From: RBG-16-49-21 sp040768125
GTDB lineage: Bacteria; Spirochaetota; UBA4802; UBA5550
DNA length: 64,000 nt
Reading direction: 5' to 3'
Assembly: GCA_040768125.1 (NCBI GenBank)
Contig: JAXGNG010000001.1
Coordinates: 1,612,001 to 1,676,000 of the forward strand
Shown piece by piece: positions 33,294 to 41,405 of this stretch. The notes beneath the pieces are model-generated. The model saw nothing but the letters and a program-made list of their open reading frames with translations, was not told where the DNA came from and made no database searches. How positions within the stretch are numbered: position 1 is the stretch's first letter; each line of letters starts with the position of its first letter. The translations under genes and the position numbers were made by a program.

Positions 33294-34090
33294 GCGAGGG
33301 CCGTCCCGCCATGGAGTATCATCCGCGCCTTCTCGCAGTGAAGTGCGAGAAAGGGCTTTCGGTCAGCGAGCCCCATGTCCATGATATTCCCTGCCATGAC
33401 GTGGCGGCTCCGTTCATTCACGCGGAGGCGTCCCGAGAAGCCAAGATTGACCTTGAACCGCGCGTCGACATCCGTGAGGGTGCGCAGCGGTCTTCCCTTA
33501 TGCGTGGTGTGGGAGATGAACGACGCCTTCGAAAGCCGGATCCCCGGGCCCGGAAGACCCATCCTCCCCTCGAGGGTCACCATCGGCTCATGCAGATCCG
33601 GGTCGTCGACGATGCCCCGGAAGCGCTTCCCCTTGAGATCGGCCGTTATCCCCGTGACGAACTTCGGGTAGCTCCAGATCTCGCGTCCCCCGGCATGGGC
33701 GATTTCCGTGGTGACCGGGAGGTCGATGACATAGGCCCCCATGGTCCACTTCGTCGCGTCCTTCATAAGCTGGGTGAGGAAGGGCCCGGGGCGCTTCATC
33801 GAACGCGCGTGGCAGAGGATCGAGAGGCCCACCTCGTTGTAGGGCCCGATGGCGGAGTCGCGGTACTCGAAGAAGTTAAGCAGGACCCCGGCCCTTCCGT
33901 TGAAGAACCGGCAGGGGGCGAAGAAGGTCCCCTCGAGCTTCGGGACCACCCTGTCGTAGTCCGCCCAGAAGAGGAAGTGGGCGTAGCTGTAATCATAATA
34001 GAAGATGGGCAGGTCAATCTCCCCCGCGGCGGTTTTGACTTTTTTCACGGGCACCTTAAAGAATTGATCGCGGTGTGGTTTCATGGGCAT
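33290..34090 (-). CDS. Acetoacetate decarboxylase family protein
   Basis: 266 residues. Family features: FFYYDYSYAHFLFWADYD near residue 30, CRFFNGRAGVLLNFFEYRDSAIGPYNEVGLSILC, and the block GGREIWSYPKFVTGITADLKGKRF, in which the Lys after SYP aligns with the Schiff-base lysine region of acetoacetate decarboxylase. Many homologues (ADC-like) act on other keto acids or lactones rather than acetoacetate. The start is the ATG at 34088-34090. It is coupled to the GNAT gene. The 266-base upstream gap to the divergent Fe-S protein holds a REP-like hairpin. Confidence 0.85.
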   Translation of the reverse strand: MPMKPHRDQFFKVPVKKVKTAAGEIDLPIFYYDYSYAHFLFWADYDRVVPKLEGTFFAPCRFFNGRAGVLLNFFEYRDSAIGPYNEVGLSILCHARSMKRPGPFLTQLMKDATKWTMGAYVIDLPVTTEIAHAGGREIWSYPKFVTGITADLKGKRFRGIVDDPDLHEPMVTLEGRMGLPGPGIRLSKASFISHTTHKGRPLRTLTDVDARFKVNLGFSGRLRVNERSRHVMAGNIMDMGLADRKPFLALHCEKARMILHGGTALA

Positions 34091-34230
34091 GCTCTTACCT
34101 GGTATAGTGTATTGATGACGCGGATTCATGCCGCACCAAAGGCCAGAGAGATGGCCATGGTTGCCGTTCATCTGTATCAGAATGTTATAAGGAAGTAAAG
34201 TGAAATATATGTATATAAGGGTGAAGTGAA

Positions 34231-34268
34231 CCCCTCTCCCTCTGGGAGAGGGGGAGGGGTGAGGGGGG
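34231..34268. repeat. REP-like CCCTCTCCC hairpin
   Basis: CCCCTCTCCC (34231-34240), loop TCT, GGGAGAGGGG (34244-34253), then GAGGGGTGAGGGG. This is the kind of short GC-rich palindrome with a GGTGAGGG tail found as dispersed REP-like elements in many bacterial genomes. A related element lies at 53780-53894. Confidence 0.55.
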
Positions 34269-34299
34269 TATAGACATGAACACATGCCCAAAAATACAC

Positions 34300-34327
34300 T
34301 TGATAAAATCCCCCCCCGGAATAGACT
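34300..34327 (+). promoter_or_regulatory. Promoter for the Fe-S protein/apbE unit
   Basis: TTGATA at 34300-34305, 16 bases (including a run of seven or more C), and TAGACT at 34322-34327. It lies 30 bases before the ATG of the Fe-S gene. Moderate match. Confidence 0.35.
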
Positions 34328-34356
34328 CTCGCCCATACCTTTCCAGGGGGCGAAGG

Positions 34357-35343
34357 ATGAGCAATGAACAACTCTACACTGAATTGAGCGGGAAGGTGGG
34401 GCTGCCGAACTCGGAGAGCCTTCACGCGGTATGGCGGATGCTCTGCACCGAGGAGGAGGCGCGCGTGGCGAACCTGCTTCCGGGCACCGCGGAGGAGATC
34501 GCGGCCAGGGCGGGGATGGACGCCGGAGAGGTCGAGGCGCTCCTGGTGTCCCTGTTCAGGAAGGGCGCGGCCTTCAGGGCGGTGAAGGATGGCGTGACCC
34601 GCTACCGGATGGCGAAGAACATCGTCCAGTTCCATGACGCCTGCATTCTCTGGGAGGGCGCCACGCCGGAGTTCTTCAGCGCATGGAAGAGGGTGATGGA
34701 CGAGGATTTCGCCGGCTTTTTGAAGAACCTTCCCGATACCATGGTCCTTCCCTCGTTCATGCGTGTCATCCCCGTGAACGAGTCGGTGGAGTCCCGTAAC
34801 GAGGTCCTCTCCTTCGAGGAATGCGAGCGGCTCATCGAGGGTTCGCCCTCCGTCGCCGTCGTGAAGTGCCCCTGCCGGCTGAGCCAGCAGAATTGCGCCG
34901 CCCCCGTGGAGAACTGCATCCAGATCAACCGGGGGGCCGAGTACGTCGTCGACCGGGGCCACGGCCGGGAGATCACGAAGGAGGAGGCCCTGGAGATCAT
35001 CCGTCGCTCCCGCGAGGCGGGCTTGGTCCAGATGACGGAGAACCGCCTCGCCGGTAACGCCATCTGCAACTGCTGTTCCTGCTGCTGCGAGATGTTCCGT
35101 CTGGTGGAGCACACGGGCAAGCAATGGATCCTCTCCCCGAGCCGCTACCTTGCGAAAGTGGGCGAGGGGTGCACCGCCTGCGGCGCCTGCGAGGAGATAT
35201 GCCCGGTCCAGGCCATTTCGGTTGATGAAGTCGCCGAGGTGAACGCCGAAACCTGCATGGGATGCGGCCTCTGCGCCACGGTGTGTCCCGTCGAGGTTAT
35301 ATCCCTGGGCATCGTGCGGCCGGAAGAGCATATTCCCCGGTGA
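34357..35343 (+). CDS. Two-[4Fe-4S] ferredoxin-like protein, paralogue of 20027-21118
   Basis: 328 residues, same order as the protein at 20027. An N-terminal helical/winged-helix part (EEEARVANLLPGTAEEIAAR, then MDAGEVEALLVSLFRKGAAF) precedes CPCRLSQQNCAAPVENC, then AICNCCSCCCEMFRL near residue 235, then two ferredoxin sets (CTACGACEEICPVQAIS and CMGCGLCATVCPVEVIS). GGGGGCGAAGG before the ATG at 34357 fixes the start. It is followed by apbE 29 bases later, so a flavinylated redox partner is likely in the same pathway. The NCCxCCC motif is unusual and shared only with the paralogue in this window. Confidence 0.82.
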   Translation: MSNEQLYTELSGKVGLPNSESLHAVWRMLCTEEEARVANLLPGTAEEIAARAGMDAGEVEALLVSLFRKGAAFRAVKDGVTRYRMAKNIVQFHDACILWEGATPEFFSAWKRVMDEDFAGFLKNLPDTMVLPSFMRVIPVNESVESRNEVLSFEECERLIEGSPSVAVVKCPCRLSQQNCAAPVENCIQINRGAEYVVDRGHGREITKEEALEIIRRSREAGLVQMTENRLAGNAICNCCSCCCEMFRLVEHTGKQWILSPSRYLAKVGEGCTACGACEEICPVQAISVDEVAEVNAETCMGCGLCATVCPVEVISLGIVRPEEHIPR

Positions 35344-35372
35344 CGACCCGTGTGAATGACCGGAGGCCCCGG

Positions 35373-36371
35373 ATGAGATACCTTCTCTTTATCATTACGG
35401 CCCTTGCCATGGTGTCATGCAAGGGGTCGTTTTCCCGCGTGGCGAGGCCCCAGCTCGGCACCATCGTCACCCTCAGTTTCTTCAGCGACGAGGAGCGCGC
35501 CCCGGATATCGCCGAGGCGGTTTTCGGCGAGATCGAGAGGGTCGAGTCCCTGATGAGCCCCCACAGGCCGGACAGCGACGTCTCCCGCGTCAACCGGGGC
35601 CCATGGCCCGCGGCGGTGAGCCGGGAGACCTTCACCCTGGTGCGCCGCTCCCGCGCCATTTCCGTCGAAACCGGCGGGGCCTTCGATATCACCTTCGCGG
35701 CCCTTTCCCCCCTCTGGGACCTCGAGAACGAGCATTTCACTCCACCCGCCCGGGGCGCCGTCGCGGCGCGCCTTTTCCTGGTCGACTACCGGAACGCGGT
35801 TCTTGATCCCGACGCCTTGACCGTTGCCTTTCGGCGGCCCGGCATGAGGATCGGCCTGGGCGGCGTGGCAAAGGGGTACGCCGTGGAGCGTGCCATCGAG
35901 GTCATGAAGTCCCTGGGGGTCGAATCGGGTATCGTCGAGGCGGGAGGGGACCTCCAGGTCATCGGCCGGAAGGGGAGGAGGCCCTGGCTCACGGGCCTCC
36001 GGCACCCCAGGAGGGACGCCATCCTTCTCACCATCGACCTGGAGGACGGGGACTCGGCGGCCACGAGCGGTGACTACGAGCGCTTTGCCGTGCACGGCGG
36101 CAGGCGTTACCACCATATCATGGACCCGCGCACCGGGTTCCCCGCCGACTGGGGGCTTATCTCCGTGACGGTGATTTCCAGGAGCGCCGTGCTCTCCGAC
36201 GCCTACGCCACGGCGATCTTCGTCATGGGACTCGACGGGATCCGGGAGTTCCTGGGACGCCACGGGGAGATCGACGTCATCCTCGTCGACGAGGCCATGA
36301 AGCTCTACGTATCTGAACGACTTCATAAGCGGATAACCCTCCTGGAGAAGGCGGAGGTGGAGTGGCTGTAG
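35373..36371 (+). CDS. apbE: FAD:protein FMN transferase (ApbE)
   Basis: 332 residues; GGAGG lies 9 bases before the ATG at 35373. A lipoprotein signal (YLLFIITALAMVSCKG) anchors it outside the inner membrane. Family motifs: QLGTIVTLSFF, SLMSPHRPDSDVSRVNR, GGAFDITFAALSPLWD, GGVAKGYAVERAIEVM (flavin-binding), EAGGDLQVIG, TSGDYERFAVHGGRRYHHIMDPRTGFPA, and VLSDAYATAIFVMG. It attaches FMN covalently to Thr in flavoproteins such as the Rnf/Nqr subunits, using Mg2+ and FAD. The upstream Fe-S protein is probably co-transcribed. Its last codons are near-duplicated at 37426-37466. Confidence 0.92.
   Translation: MRYLLFIITALAMVSCKGSFSRVARPQLGTIVTLSFFSDEERAPDIAEAVFGEIERVESLMSPHRPDSDVSRVNRGPWPAAVSRETFTLVRRSRAISVETGGAFDITFAALSPLWDLENEHFTPPARGAVAARLFLVDYRNAVLDPDALTVAFRRPGMRIGLGGVAKGYAVERAIEVMKSLGVESGIVEAGGDLQVIGRKGRRPWLTGLRHPRRDAILLTIDLEDGDSAATSGDYERFAVHGGRRYHHIMDPRTGFPADWGLISVTVISRSAVLSDAYATAIFVMGLDGIREFLGRHGEIDVILVDEAMKLYVSERLHKRITLLEKAEVEWL
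36331..36371 (+). repeat. Direct repeat, left copy (3' end of apbE)
   Basis: 41 bases ending at the apbE stop, matching 37426-37466 at 34 of 41 positions. It encodes ITLLEKAEVEWL. Together they bracket the toxin-antitoxin patch. Confidence 0.6.
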
Positions 36372-36552
36372 GGCACGAGGATGAGCAGTGCGAATAAACT
36401 TTTCAATTGGCAACCCCATGTTCGTTATAGTATATTGTGGGTACACCATGATTTGATGGAGAGGTTTCTCCCGGGGAGAAATGGGGGCGTTCAGGAGGAT
36501 TGAGGGCGCCCGCGTGACCGAGGTCCCGGGGATAGCAAAGCGGAGCGGACAT

Positions 36553-36780
36553 ATGGATCGACAGGTTCTGATAGAAAAAGCGATACGGTATCTTAACCGT
36601 CTTCCGGAAAAAAAGGCGGCAGACGCTCTCGGGTATATCGAGTCTCTTTGCGAGGGAAAGGATGATGCCCTTCTGTCGAAAGGCATGACGCGCCTTGCGG
36701 AACAATCAAAGAGCCTGGCGTTTCTGGATGATGAAGAAGACATCTATACCGTGAGCGACCTCAGGGAGCGGTATCGATGA
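36553..36780 (+). CDS. Antitoxin of a MazF/PemK-type module (DUF2281-like)
   Basis: 75 residues from the ATG at 36553 with GGAG 9 bases upstream. It is largely helical (RQVLIEKAIRYLNRLPEKKAADALGYIESL) and ends with the hallmark DEEDIYTVSDLRERYR, typical of the small antitoxins found directly before PemK/MazF-like toxins. The last four bases overlap the toxin start (ATGA). It would neutralise the toxin and probably help repress the pair. Longer in-frame starts (from 36481) lack a site. The toxin is interrupted, so this may be a surviving orphan antitoxin. Confidence 0.75.
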   Translation: MDRQVLIEKAIRYLNRLPEKKAADALGYIESLCEGKDDALLSKGMTRLAEQSKSLAFLDDEEDIYTVSDLRERYR

Positions 36781-37094
36781 AGAAGGGGGACGTGGTGCTC
36801 GTCACCTTCCCCTTTTCCGACCTTTCAGGAAGCAAGCTGAGGCCCGCCCTCGCGCTCCACGGATCGGGTGATGACGGCATCGTGGCCTTTATCACGAGCG
36901 TGTCGGCCCCGCGATTTACCGGTGATATTCCCATTGCCATGAGCCACGGGAACGGACTTTAAAGGGATTCAGTTCTGAGGCTTTCGAAAATCGCCACCCT
37001 TAGCAAGGACCTGGTCATCGGTAGAATCGGTAGGCTGTCATTCGAGGAGATGGCGAAGGTGAATAGAGGGTTGAGAAAGGTTTTTCAACTATAA
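36777..37094 (+). pseudogene. MazF/PemK-like toxin interrupted by an in-frame TAA
   Basis: The frame starts KKGDVVLVTFPFSDLSGSKLRPALAL, the standard N-terminus of MazF/PemK endoribonucleases, and runs to residue 61 (HGNGL). There a TAA stands at 36960-36962. Reading past it in the same frame gives RDSVLRLSKIATLSKDLVIG and GRLSFEEMAKVNRGLRKVFQL to a stop at 37092-37094, the expected C-terminal half; total 105 codons. The TAA stands where relatives have Lys (AAA), so one base change explains it. The catalytic C-terminal strand is lost in the short form, so the toxin is probably inactive. A sequencing error is possible. Confidence 0.8.
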
Positions 37095-37438
37095 CGAGCC
37101 CGTCTTGATTTTTTTCCCTGATTCGTCCGTTGTATGACGGATTGCCTGCTTGCCTTTTGAGAGCGATCGGCCTTTTTCATTAAAAGTGAGAGACCAAGGT
37201 CCTCTTTGTCTTCATCGCTCAAAACGGTATACTGAATGTTCATTTTTGATATCAGCTTTTCAATGAAGAGGTATTCGTCCCTGTTTTTCGGGTTGATGAG
37301 TATCGAAGGCATTGCCATTTCTCCCGGAATAAAAAATAGTTCAATATGTTTCATGATACTACGAATGGAGTCTTTATATTCAAGAATAATTTTATTATTA
37401 CGATGCAATTCAAGTTTTTCCGGAAGGAATACCCTCAC
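37085..37438 (-). CDS. Antitoxin-like protein
   Basis: Up to 117 residues from GTG 37438, or 88 from ATG 37349-37351 (MKHIELFFIPGEMAMPS). The second start fits better because the first lies inside the duplicated apbE-end repeat. The block EDKEDLGLSLLMKKADRSQKASRQSVI resembles the C-terminal end of antitoxins that sit before RelE-like toxins, but no RelE follows on this strand. The basic C-terminus (QGKKSRRARYS) overlaps the last 10 bases of the broken MazF frame on the other strand. Base composition is AT-rich compared with neighbours. Possibly an orphan antitoxin; function uncertain. Confidence 0.45.
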   Translation of the reverse strand: MRVFLPEKLELHRNNKIILEYKDSIRSIMKHIELFFIPGEMAMPSILINPKNRDEYLFIEKLISKMNIQYTVLSDEDKEDLGLSLLMKKADRSQKASRQSVIQRTNQGKKSRRARYS

Positions 37439-37466
37439 GAAGAAGGCGGAGGTGGCGTGGCTGTAG
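37426..37466 (+). repeat. Direct repeat, right copy (remnant of an apbE-like 3' end)
   Basis: 34 of 41 bases match 36331-36371, and in the same relative frame it reads NTLTKKAEVAWL followed by TAG, against ITLLEKAEVEWL for apbE. The upstream sequence in that frame is not apbE-like, so only the tail was duplicated or left behind. Confidence 0.6.
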
Positions 37467-37469
37467 CGG

Positions 37470-40400
37470 TCAGGGCGTGAACGCCACCAGGTCGATGGAG
37501 AGGATGTCGTTGGCGGTCCCGGCGCGGTAGTCCTCCCAGACCAGGCGGGCGTCGGCCCCGTCGTTGAAGGGCACCACCAGGGGATTCGGCGGCAGGTAGT
37601 TGTAGCTGTTCAGGATGATGGAAACGCCGTTGTAGTCGTCGACACCCGAAGTGTTCGCCCGCCAGTTCTCGGCGGCCGTCGCAGTGGTGCCGTCCGCCGC
37701 GTTGATCATCAGGCCGAACACCCCCCACCCCGTGTCGATATAGCCCGAGGGTGGGTCGTCGAAGCGGTTGTCCTGCCAGAGAATGATGGTTTCGTTTCCG
37801 TTCAGGAAGAGCTGGGGCGCCTCCTGGGTGGAGCCCAGGGCCGTGTAGGTGACGGCGGCCCATCCCGTGGCCCCGTTGCTGGCCCTCATGGCCCAGATGT
37901 TGTTCCCCGCGTTGGCGACGACGAGCACGTCATTCGGCGCGATATACTCCCAGGATTCCTGGGAGGTCACGGTGGCCGCTCCGTCATTGTCAAAGGCGAT
38001 TCCATTTACACCCCAGAGCAGCGCCCCGGTTCCGTCGATCCTCTGGGCGTGGAGGTCATCCCCATAGCGGTAGAGTATCACGACGCCCCCGGCGCCGTCG
38101 GACCGCGCGCCTACGATCGATTCCTCTGCGGCGATCTGGGAGTCGACCTCGACGTTCCACACTTCGACGCCCCGTCCGTTCAGGAGGGCGGCGCGCACCT
38201 GGCGGAGGGCTGATGCGTCCTCGTATACAACGAGGGCGTTGCCGGACCCGTCGCTGACCGCCACGGGGTTGATACCCGCGTAGATGGTCCAGGGCGCGGT
38301 GATCTCCACGGGGGGCGACCCGACGCCGCCCATGGTCATGATCCTCCCTCTCACGTCGGTCCCCTCCTGGAAGATGAAGAGGATGCCACTCCGGAGGATG
38401 ATGTAGCGCTCACCGGCCGTGAAAATATCGGCATCGAGGGTAAGGTCCTGGGCCGCCACGCCGGTGATGGTGGCGTAGGTGTCGTCCGTCAGGTTATAGA
38501 CACGGTCCCCGGCGGAAACCCCGTCGGTGATGAAATTCTTTCCCCCCGATGTATCGATCAGGTGGTCCGGAGTCGTGCCCGAGGCGGTCCCGACGGAGAG
38601 GATGTCACCGGTCCCGCCCGAGGGTATGCGGACCACGGCGTAGTCTTCGCCGTCGGCCATGATGCCCGAAGCGAGGCCCATGGCGTGGGTGTAGGACGCC
38701 GATGAGACCGCGGTGAAGGTATCGTCAGTGTAGTTGATCACCACGTCACCGACCGCGACAGGCAGGGGCGCCGGCCCCGCGGCGTTAAAGGTACCCTCGT
38801 TGTCGAGGAGCGGGTTTCCGGGAATCGCCTGGGCCGTGCCCGTGGGGCCGGTGTAGTCATAGATGGAGAAGCCGCTTCCCGATGTGATCCCCATGTTCCA
38901 GTCAATGGTAAAATCATAGAACGGCTCAAATTGTGTTAGGTCGCCAATATGGTCGAGGCAATAGCGGGTATAAATTGAGTAGGGATCGTTAATAGCGAAG
39001 CCCATGGCAGGGGGAGGGGCGTCCAATGTAAGATCAAAATTTGCAACGGATAGAATCTGAGTGAATAAGCTATTTGCTTCGTTCACGACCCAATCCCCGG
39101 CGCGCACATCGATTTCTCCCACCAGGGGCCCCCATGCTTTCGTTGAATCGAGAAGATGGCTGTTGCCGCCACCTCCGTCATCGGTTCCCGAATCGAACAC
39201 CGTTATGGGGGTTTGAAGCGTTACTGCGTTTAACAAGCCATAGTTTCCTGCGCTACTTATAATGTCTCCCGCGTCGAGGATCCAGCCCAGGGGTAAAGTG
39301 TAATCGTGAGGAGTGTAGACGGTAGCACTACCGCTCAGGTAGTCCCATGAGCCTGGAGGATCTATCCTGCGTATCTGGTGATCCTGCGCCGTGATGGCGA
39401 CGGTATCGGTCGAACTCCCGATGACGAAACTGTCGCTGGTGACTCCGGAGATGATATTCGCGGCCTGGCCCGCAATGTATATGAAGTCCTGGGGCGCGCC
39501 GTCGATGGTGGTGCCGTCATGGGTCACCGGGTCCATGATCACCTCGCCGTCAAGGCCCGAGAGGTCGACGTCGTCGTCGAAGAAGGGGTTGGACAGGGCG
39601 AGTGACCCCATTTCCGTGGTGCCTGAGGTGACCGGCGTTACCGTGGCGATGGTGACCGGTACTGCGGAGACATCGGAGATCGCCACGGCGCGCACCTGGG
39701 TCCCCGCATCCCCCGCGGCATGGCCCCAAGGCGAGGCCCCGGTATCGTCGAAGCGCTTGGCGTAGACCAGGGAGTCTCCGCTCCGGAGGGCCATGACGAT
39801 CACGCCCCCGTTGCCGTCCTCCGCGGCGGACTGGTAGGTATAGTTCGAGGCCTCGGTAAAGAGACCCTGGGGGCTGCCCCCGTTCCATTGCTCGGTGAAG
39901 GTATTATCATAAAGCTGGCCGTAGATGTTGTTGTTCGCCCCGGAGTTGTTCGTCCAGAAGATGAAGGACCCCGTGGGAGAGGCCGCGGTGTGTTCCAGGC
40001 GGTGCGCCGTGTGCTGGGCCCCGGCCCCGTCATGGATCGCGTCGGGAACCTCATCGCTTTCCGTGTTGAACTGGAGGGTGGCGCTCGTGCCGCTGTTCCC
40101 CACAATGTCACCGTACTCCACGTTGAACCAGTAGCGGGAGTTCGGTGACAGGGCGATCGGCACGTCTGAAAACTCGAAGACGTTCAGCGAGGCGAAAAGC
40201 GTTTCAACCGAGGTTGAAGCGGTGTCGTCTCCCCGGCCGTAGTGAAGCGTGTAGTCCGTGGGCTTGTTGGTGATCCAGCTCAGGAGCGCGCTGTCCGTGT
40301 CCACGTGCTCCACCAGGGGGCCCTCGGTGATGGCCGGGAGGAAGCCATAGGGATCGTATGGGTCCGCCACGGTGTCGAATGTCCAGGAGGTGCCCGCCGC

Positions 40401-41180
40401 CAGGGTGTTCCCCGAGAGGTCCCGGATCCCCGTGGTGATGGTGACGGTGTATGTCGTGCTCTCCGTCAGGTTGATCGCCGGGGTCAGGGTAGCCCGGTCC
40501 GTGCCGGCGTCGTAGGCGATGGTGGCGGCAATCACGTCCGTTCCGTCGTCGAGGTAGAAGGTGTTGCCGTTCAGGGTGTTCGGGTCAATGTCCTCGCTGA
40601 AGTCGATGCGTATCGCCTGGGAGGGGACCGCGGCGAGGCGCGCCGCGTTCGTGAGCTCCACCAGGGGGGGGCTCGTCGGTCTGTTCGATAGGGGGACGAA
40701 TGTGGGGTCCGTGGTGTCCGGCGCCGTGCCCGTTGTATACACGAAATTGCCAGGGTTGTTCAGGGGCACGGCGTTCGCCGCGTCCTCGATACCCGCCGTG
40801 AGGGTGAGGGTCACCGCCGTCGTAGCGGGAAGATTCGAGGTAAAATTGATCGTGGCGATGGTGTTCTCCGCGTTCATGCCGAGGGTGTAGTCGACCCCCT
40901 GGATGAGGTCAACTGCGCCGATTGAGACGCTGACGTTGGGGTAGTCCACCGTAAGGGGATCCACCGGGATGCTGAACACGATGACCATGTTAGAGTCTAT
41001 GGGGAGGGTCGTCGCCGTGTCCGGTACCACCGTCGCCGTGGGGTACCAGTACCCCGGGGGGTTCGAATCGCTCGCGATAAAGAGGTCAAGGGCGATGGTC
41101 GTGGGCGCCTCCTTGCAGGAGGGCAGGGCCAGGAGCGCGGCGGCCACAATGGCATGAATGATGTAATTGATACGCCGCAT
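37470..41180 (-). CDS. Giant lipoprotein with Ig-like (Big_5) repeats
   Basis: 1236 residues. A lipoprotein signal (NYIIHAIVAAALLALPSC) anchors Cys21. Residues about 45-275 hold two SbsA/Big_5 Ig-like domains (IDSNMVIVFSIPVDP ... TTAVTLTLTAGIEDAANAVPL; IRIDFSEDIDPNTLNGNTFYLDDG ... YTVTITTGIRDLSGNTLA). A fibronectin III-like unit follows (STSVETLFASLNVFEFSDVPIALSPNSRYWFNVEYGD). The long C-terminal part alternates beta segments with repeated phrases (GDRVYNLTDDTYATITGVAAQDLTLDA) and a beta-propeller-like pattern (NIYGQLYDNTF, NIWAMRASNG, IILWQDNRFDDPPSG). It is a surface-exposed structural or adhesive lipoprotein. It is one long frame with no frameshift seen and does not overlap its neighbours. 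Confidence 0.8.
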   Translation of the reverse strand: MRRINYIIHAIVAAALLALPSCKEAPTTIALDLFIASDSNPPGYWYPTATVVPDTATTLPIDSNMVIVFSIPVDPLTVDYPNVSVSIGAVDLIQGVDYTLGMNAENTIATINFTSNLPATTAVTLTLTAGIEDAANAVPLNNPGNFVYTTGTAPDTTDPTFVPLSNRPTSPPLVELTNAARLAAVPSQAIRIDFSEDIDPNTLNGNTFYLDDGTDVIAATIAYDAGTDRATLTPAINLTESTTYTVTITTGIRDLSGNTLAAGTSWTFDTVADPYDPYGFLPAITEGPLVEHVDTDSALLSWITNKPTDYTLHYGRGDDTASTSVETLFASLNVFEFSDVPIALSPNSRYWFNVEYGDIVGNSGTSATLQFNTESDEVPDAIHDGAGAQHTAHRLEHTAASPTGSFIFWTNNSGANNNIYGQLYDNTFTEQWNGGSPQGLFTEASNYTYQSAAEDGNGGVIVMALRSGDSLVYAKRFDDTGASPWGHAAGDAGTQVRAVAISDVSAVPVTIATVTPVTSGTTEMGSLALSNPFFDDDVDLSGLDGEVIMDPVTHDGTTIDGAPQDFIYIAGQAANIISGVTSDSFVIGSSTDTVAITAQDHQIRRIDPPGSWDYLSGSATVYTPHDYTLPLGWILDAGDIISSAGNYGLLNAVTLQTPITVFDSGTDDGGGGNSHLLDSTKAWGPLVGEIDVRAGDWVVNEANSLFTQILSVANFDLTLDAPPPAMGFAINDPYSIYTRYCLDHIGDLTQFEPFYDFTIDWNMGITSGSGFSIYDYTGPTGTAQAIPGNPLLDNEGTFNAAGPAPLPVAVGDVVINYTDDTFTAVSSASYTHAMGLASGIMADGEDYAVVRIPSGGTGDILSVGTASGTTPDHLIDTSGGKNFITDGVSAGDRVYNLTDDTYATITGVAAQDLTLDADIFTAGERYIILRSGILFIFQEGTDVRGRIMTMGGVGSPPVEITAPWTIYAGINPVAVSDGSGNALVVYEDASALRQVRAALLNGRGVEVWNVEVDSQIAAEESIVGARSDGAGGVVILYRYGDDLHAQRIDGTGALLWGVNGIAFDNDGAATVTSQESWEYIAPNDVLVVANAGNNIWAMRASNGATGWAAVTYTALGSTQEAPQLFLNGNETIILWQDNRFDDPPSGYIDTGWGVFGLMINAADGTTATAAENWRANTSGVDDYNGVSIILNSYNYLPPNPLVVPFNDGADARLVWEDYRAGTANDILSIDLVAFTP

Positions 41181-41405
41181 GAATTGGCCCGAATGCCTTC
41201 TTTTAAAAGGAATTTTCTTGAAATGGATAGCATGAATGTAAAAAAAATATTGTAATTTGTCAAACTATTTTAGAGACTAACGACATCGTGATAGAGGATG
41301 GAACCGTTCAAGAACGGCTTTAAAGGCGCATTCCGGGATGTTCCCGGGTTGAACCACGGATAGACACGGATAACAGCGATACAGGGGCGGCGGGAAATTG
41401 ATGCC
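41181..41405. other. Divergent gap with small dyads and a CCACGGATA repeat fragment
   Basis: 225 bases between two divergent exported-protein genes. CCGTTC-AA-GAACGG and CCGGG-ATGTT-CCCGG are short hairpins. At 41352-41372 AACCACGGATAGACACGGATA looks like a fragment of the CACGGA-type dispersed repeats seen at 54984. AT-rich 41220-41270 probably holds the promoters. Confidence 0.4.
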
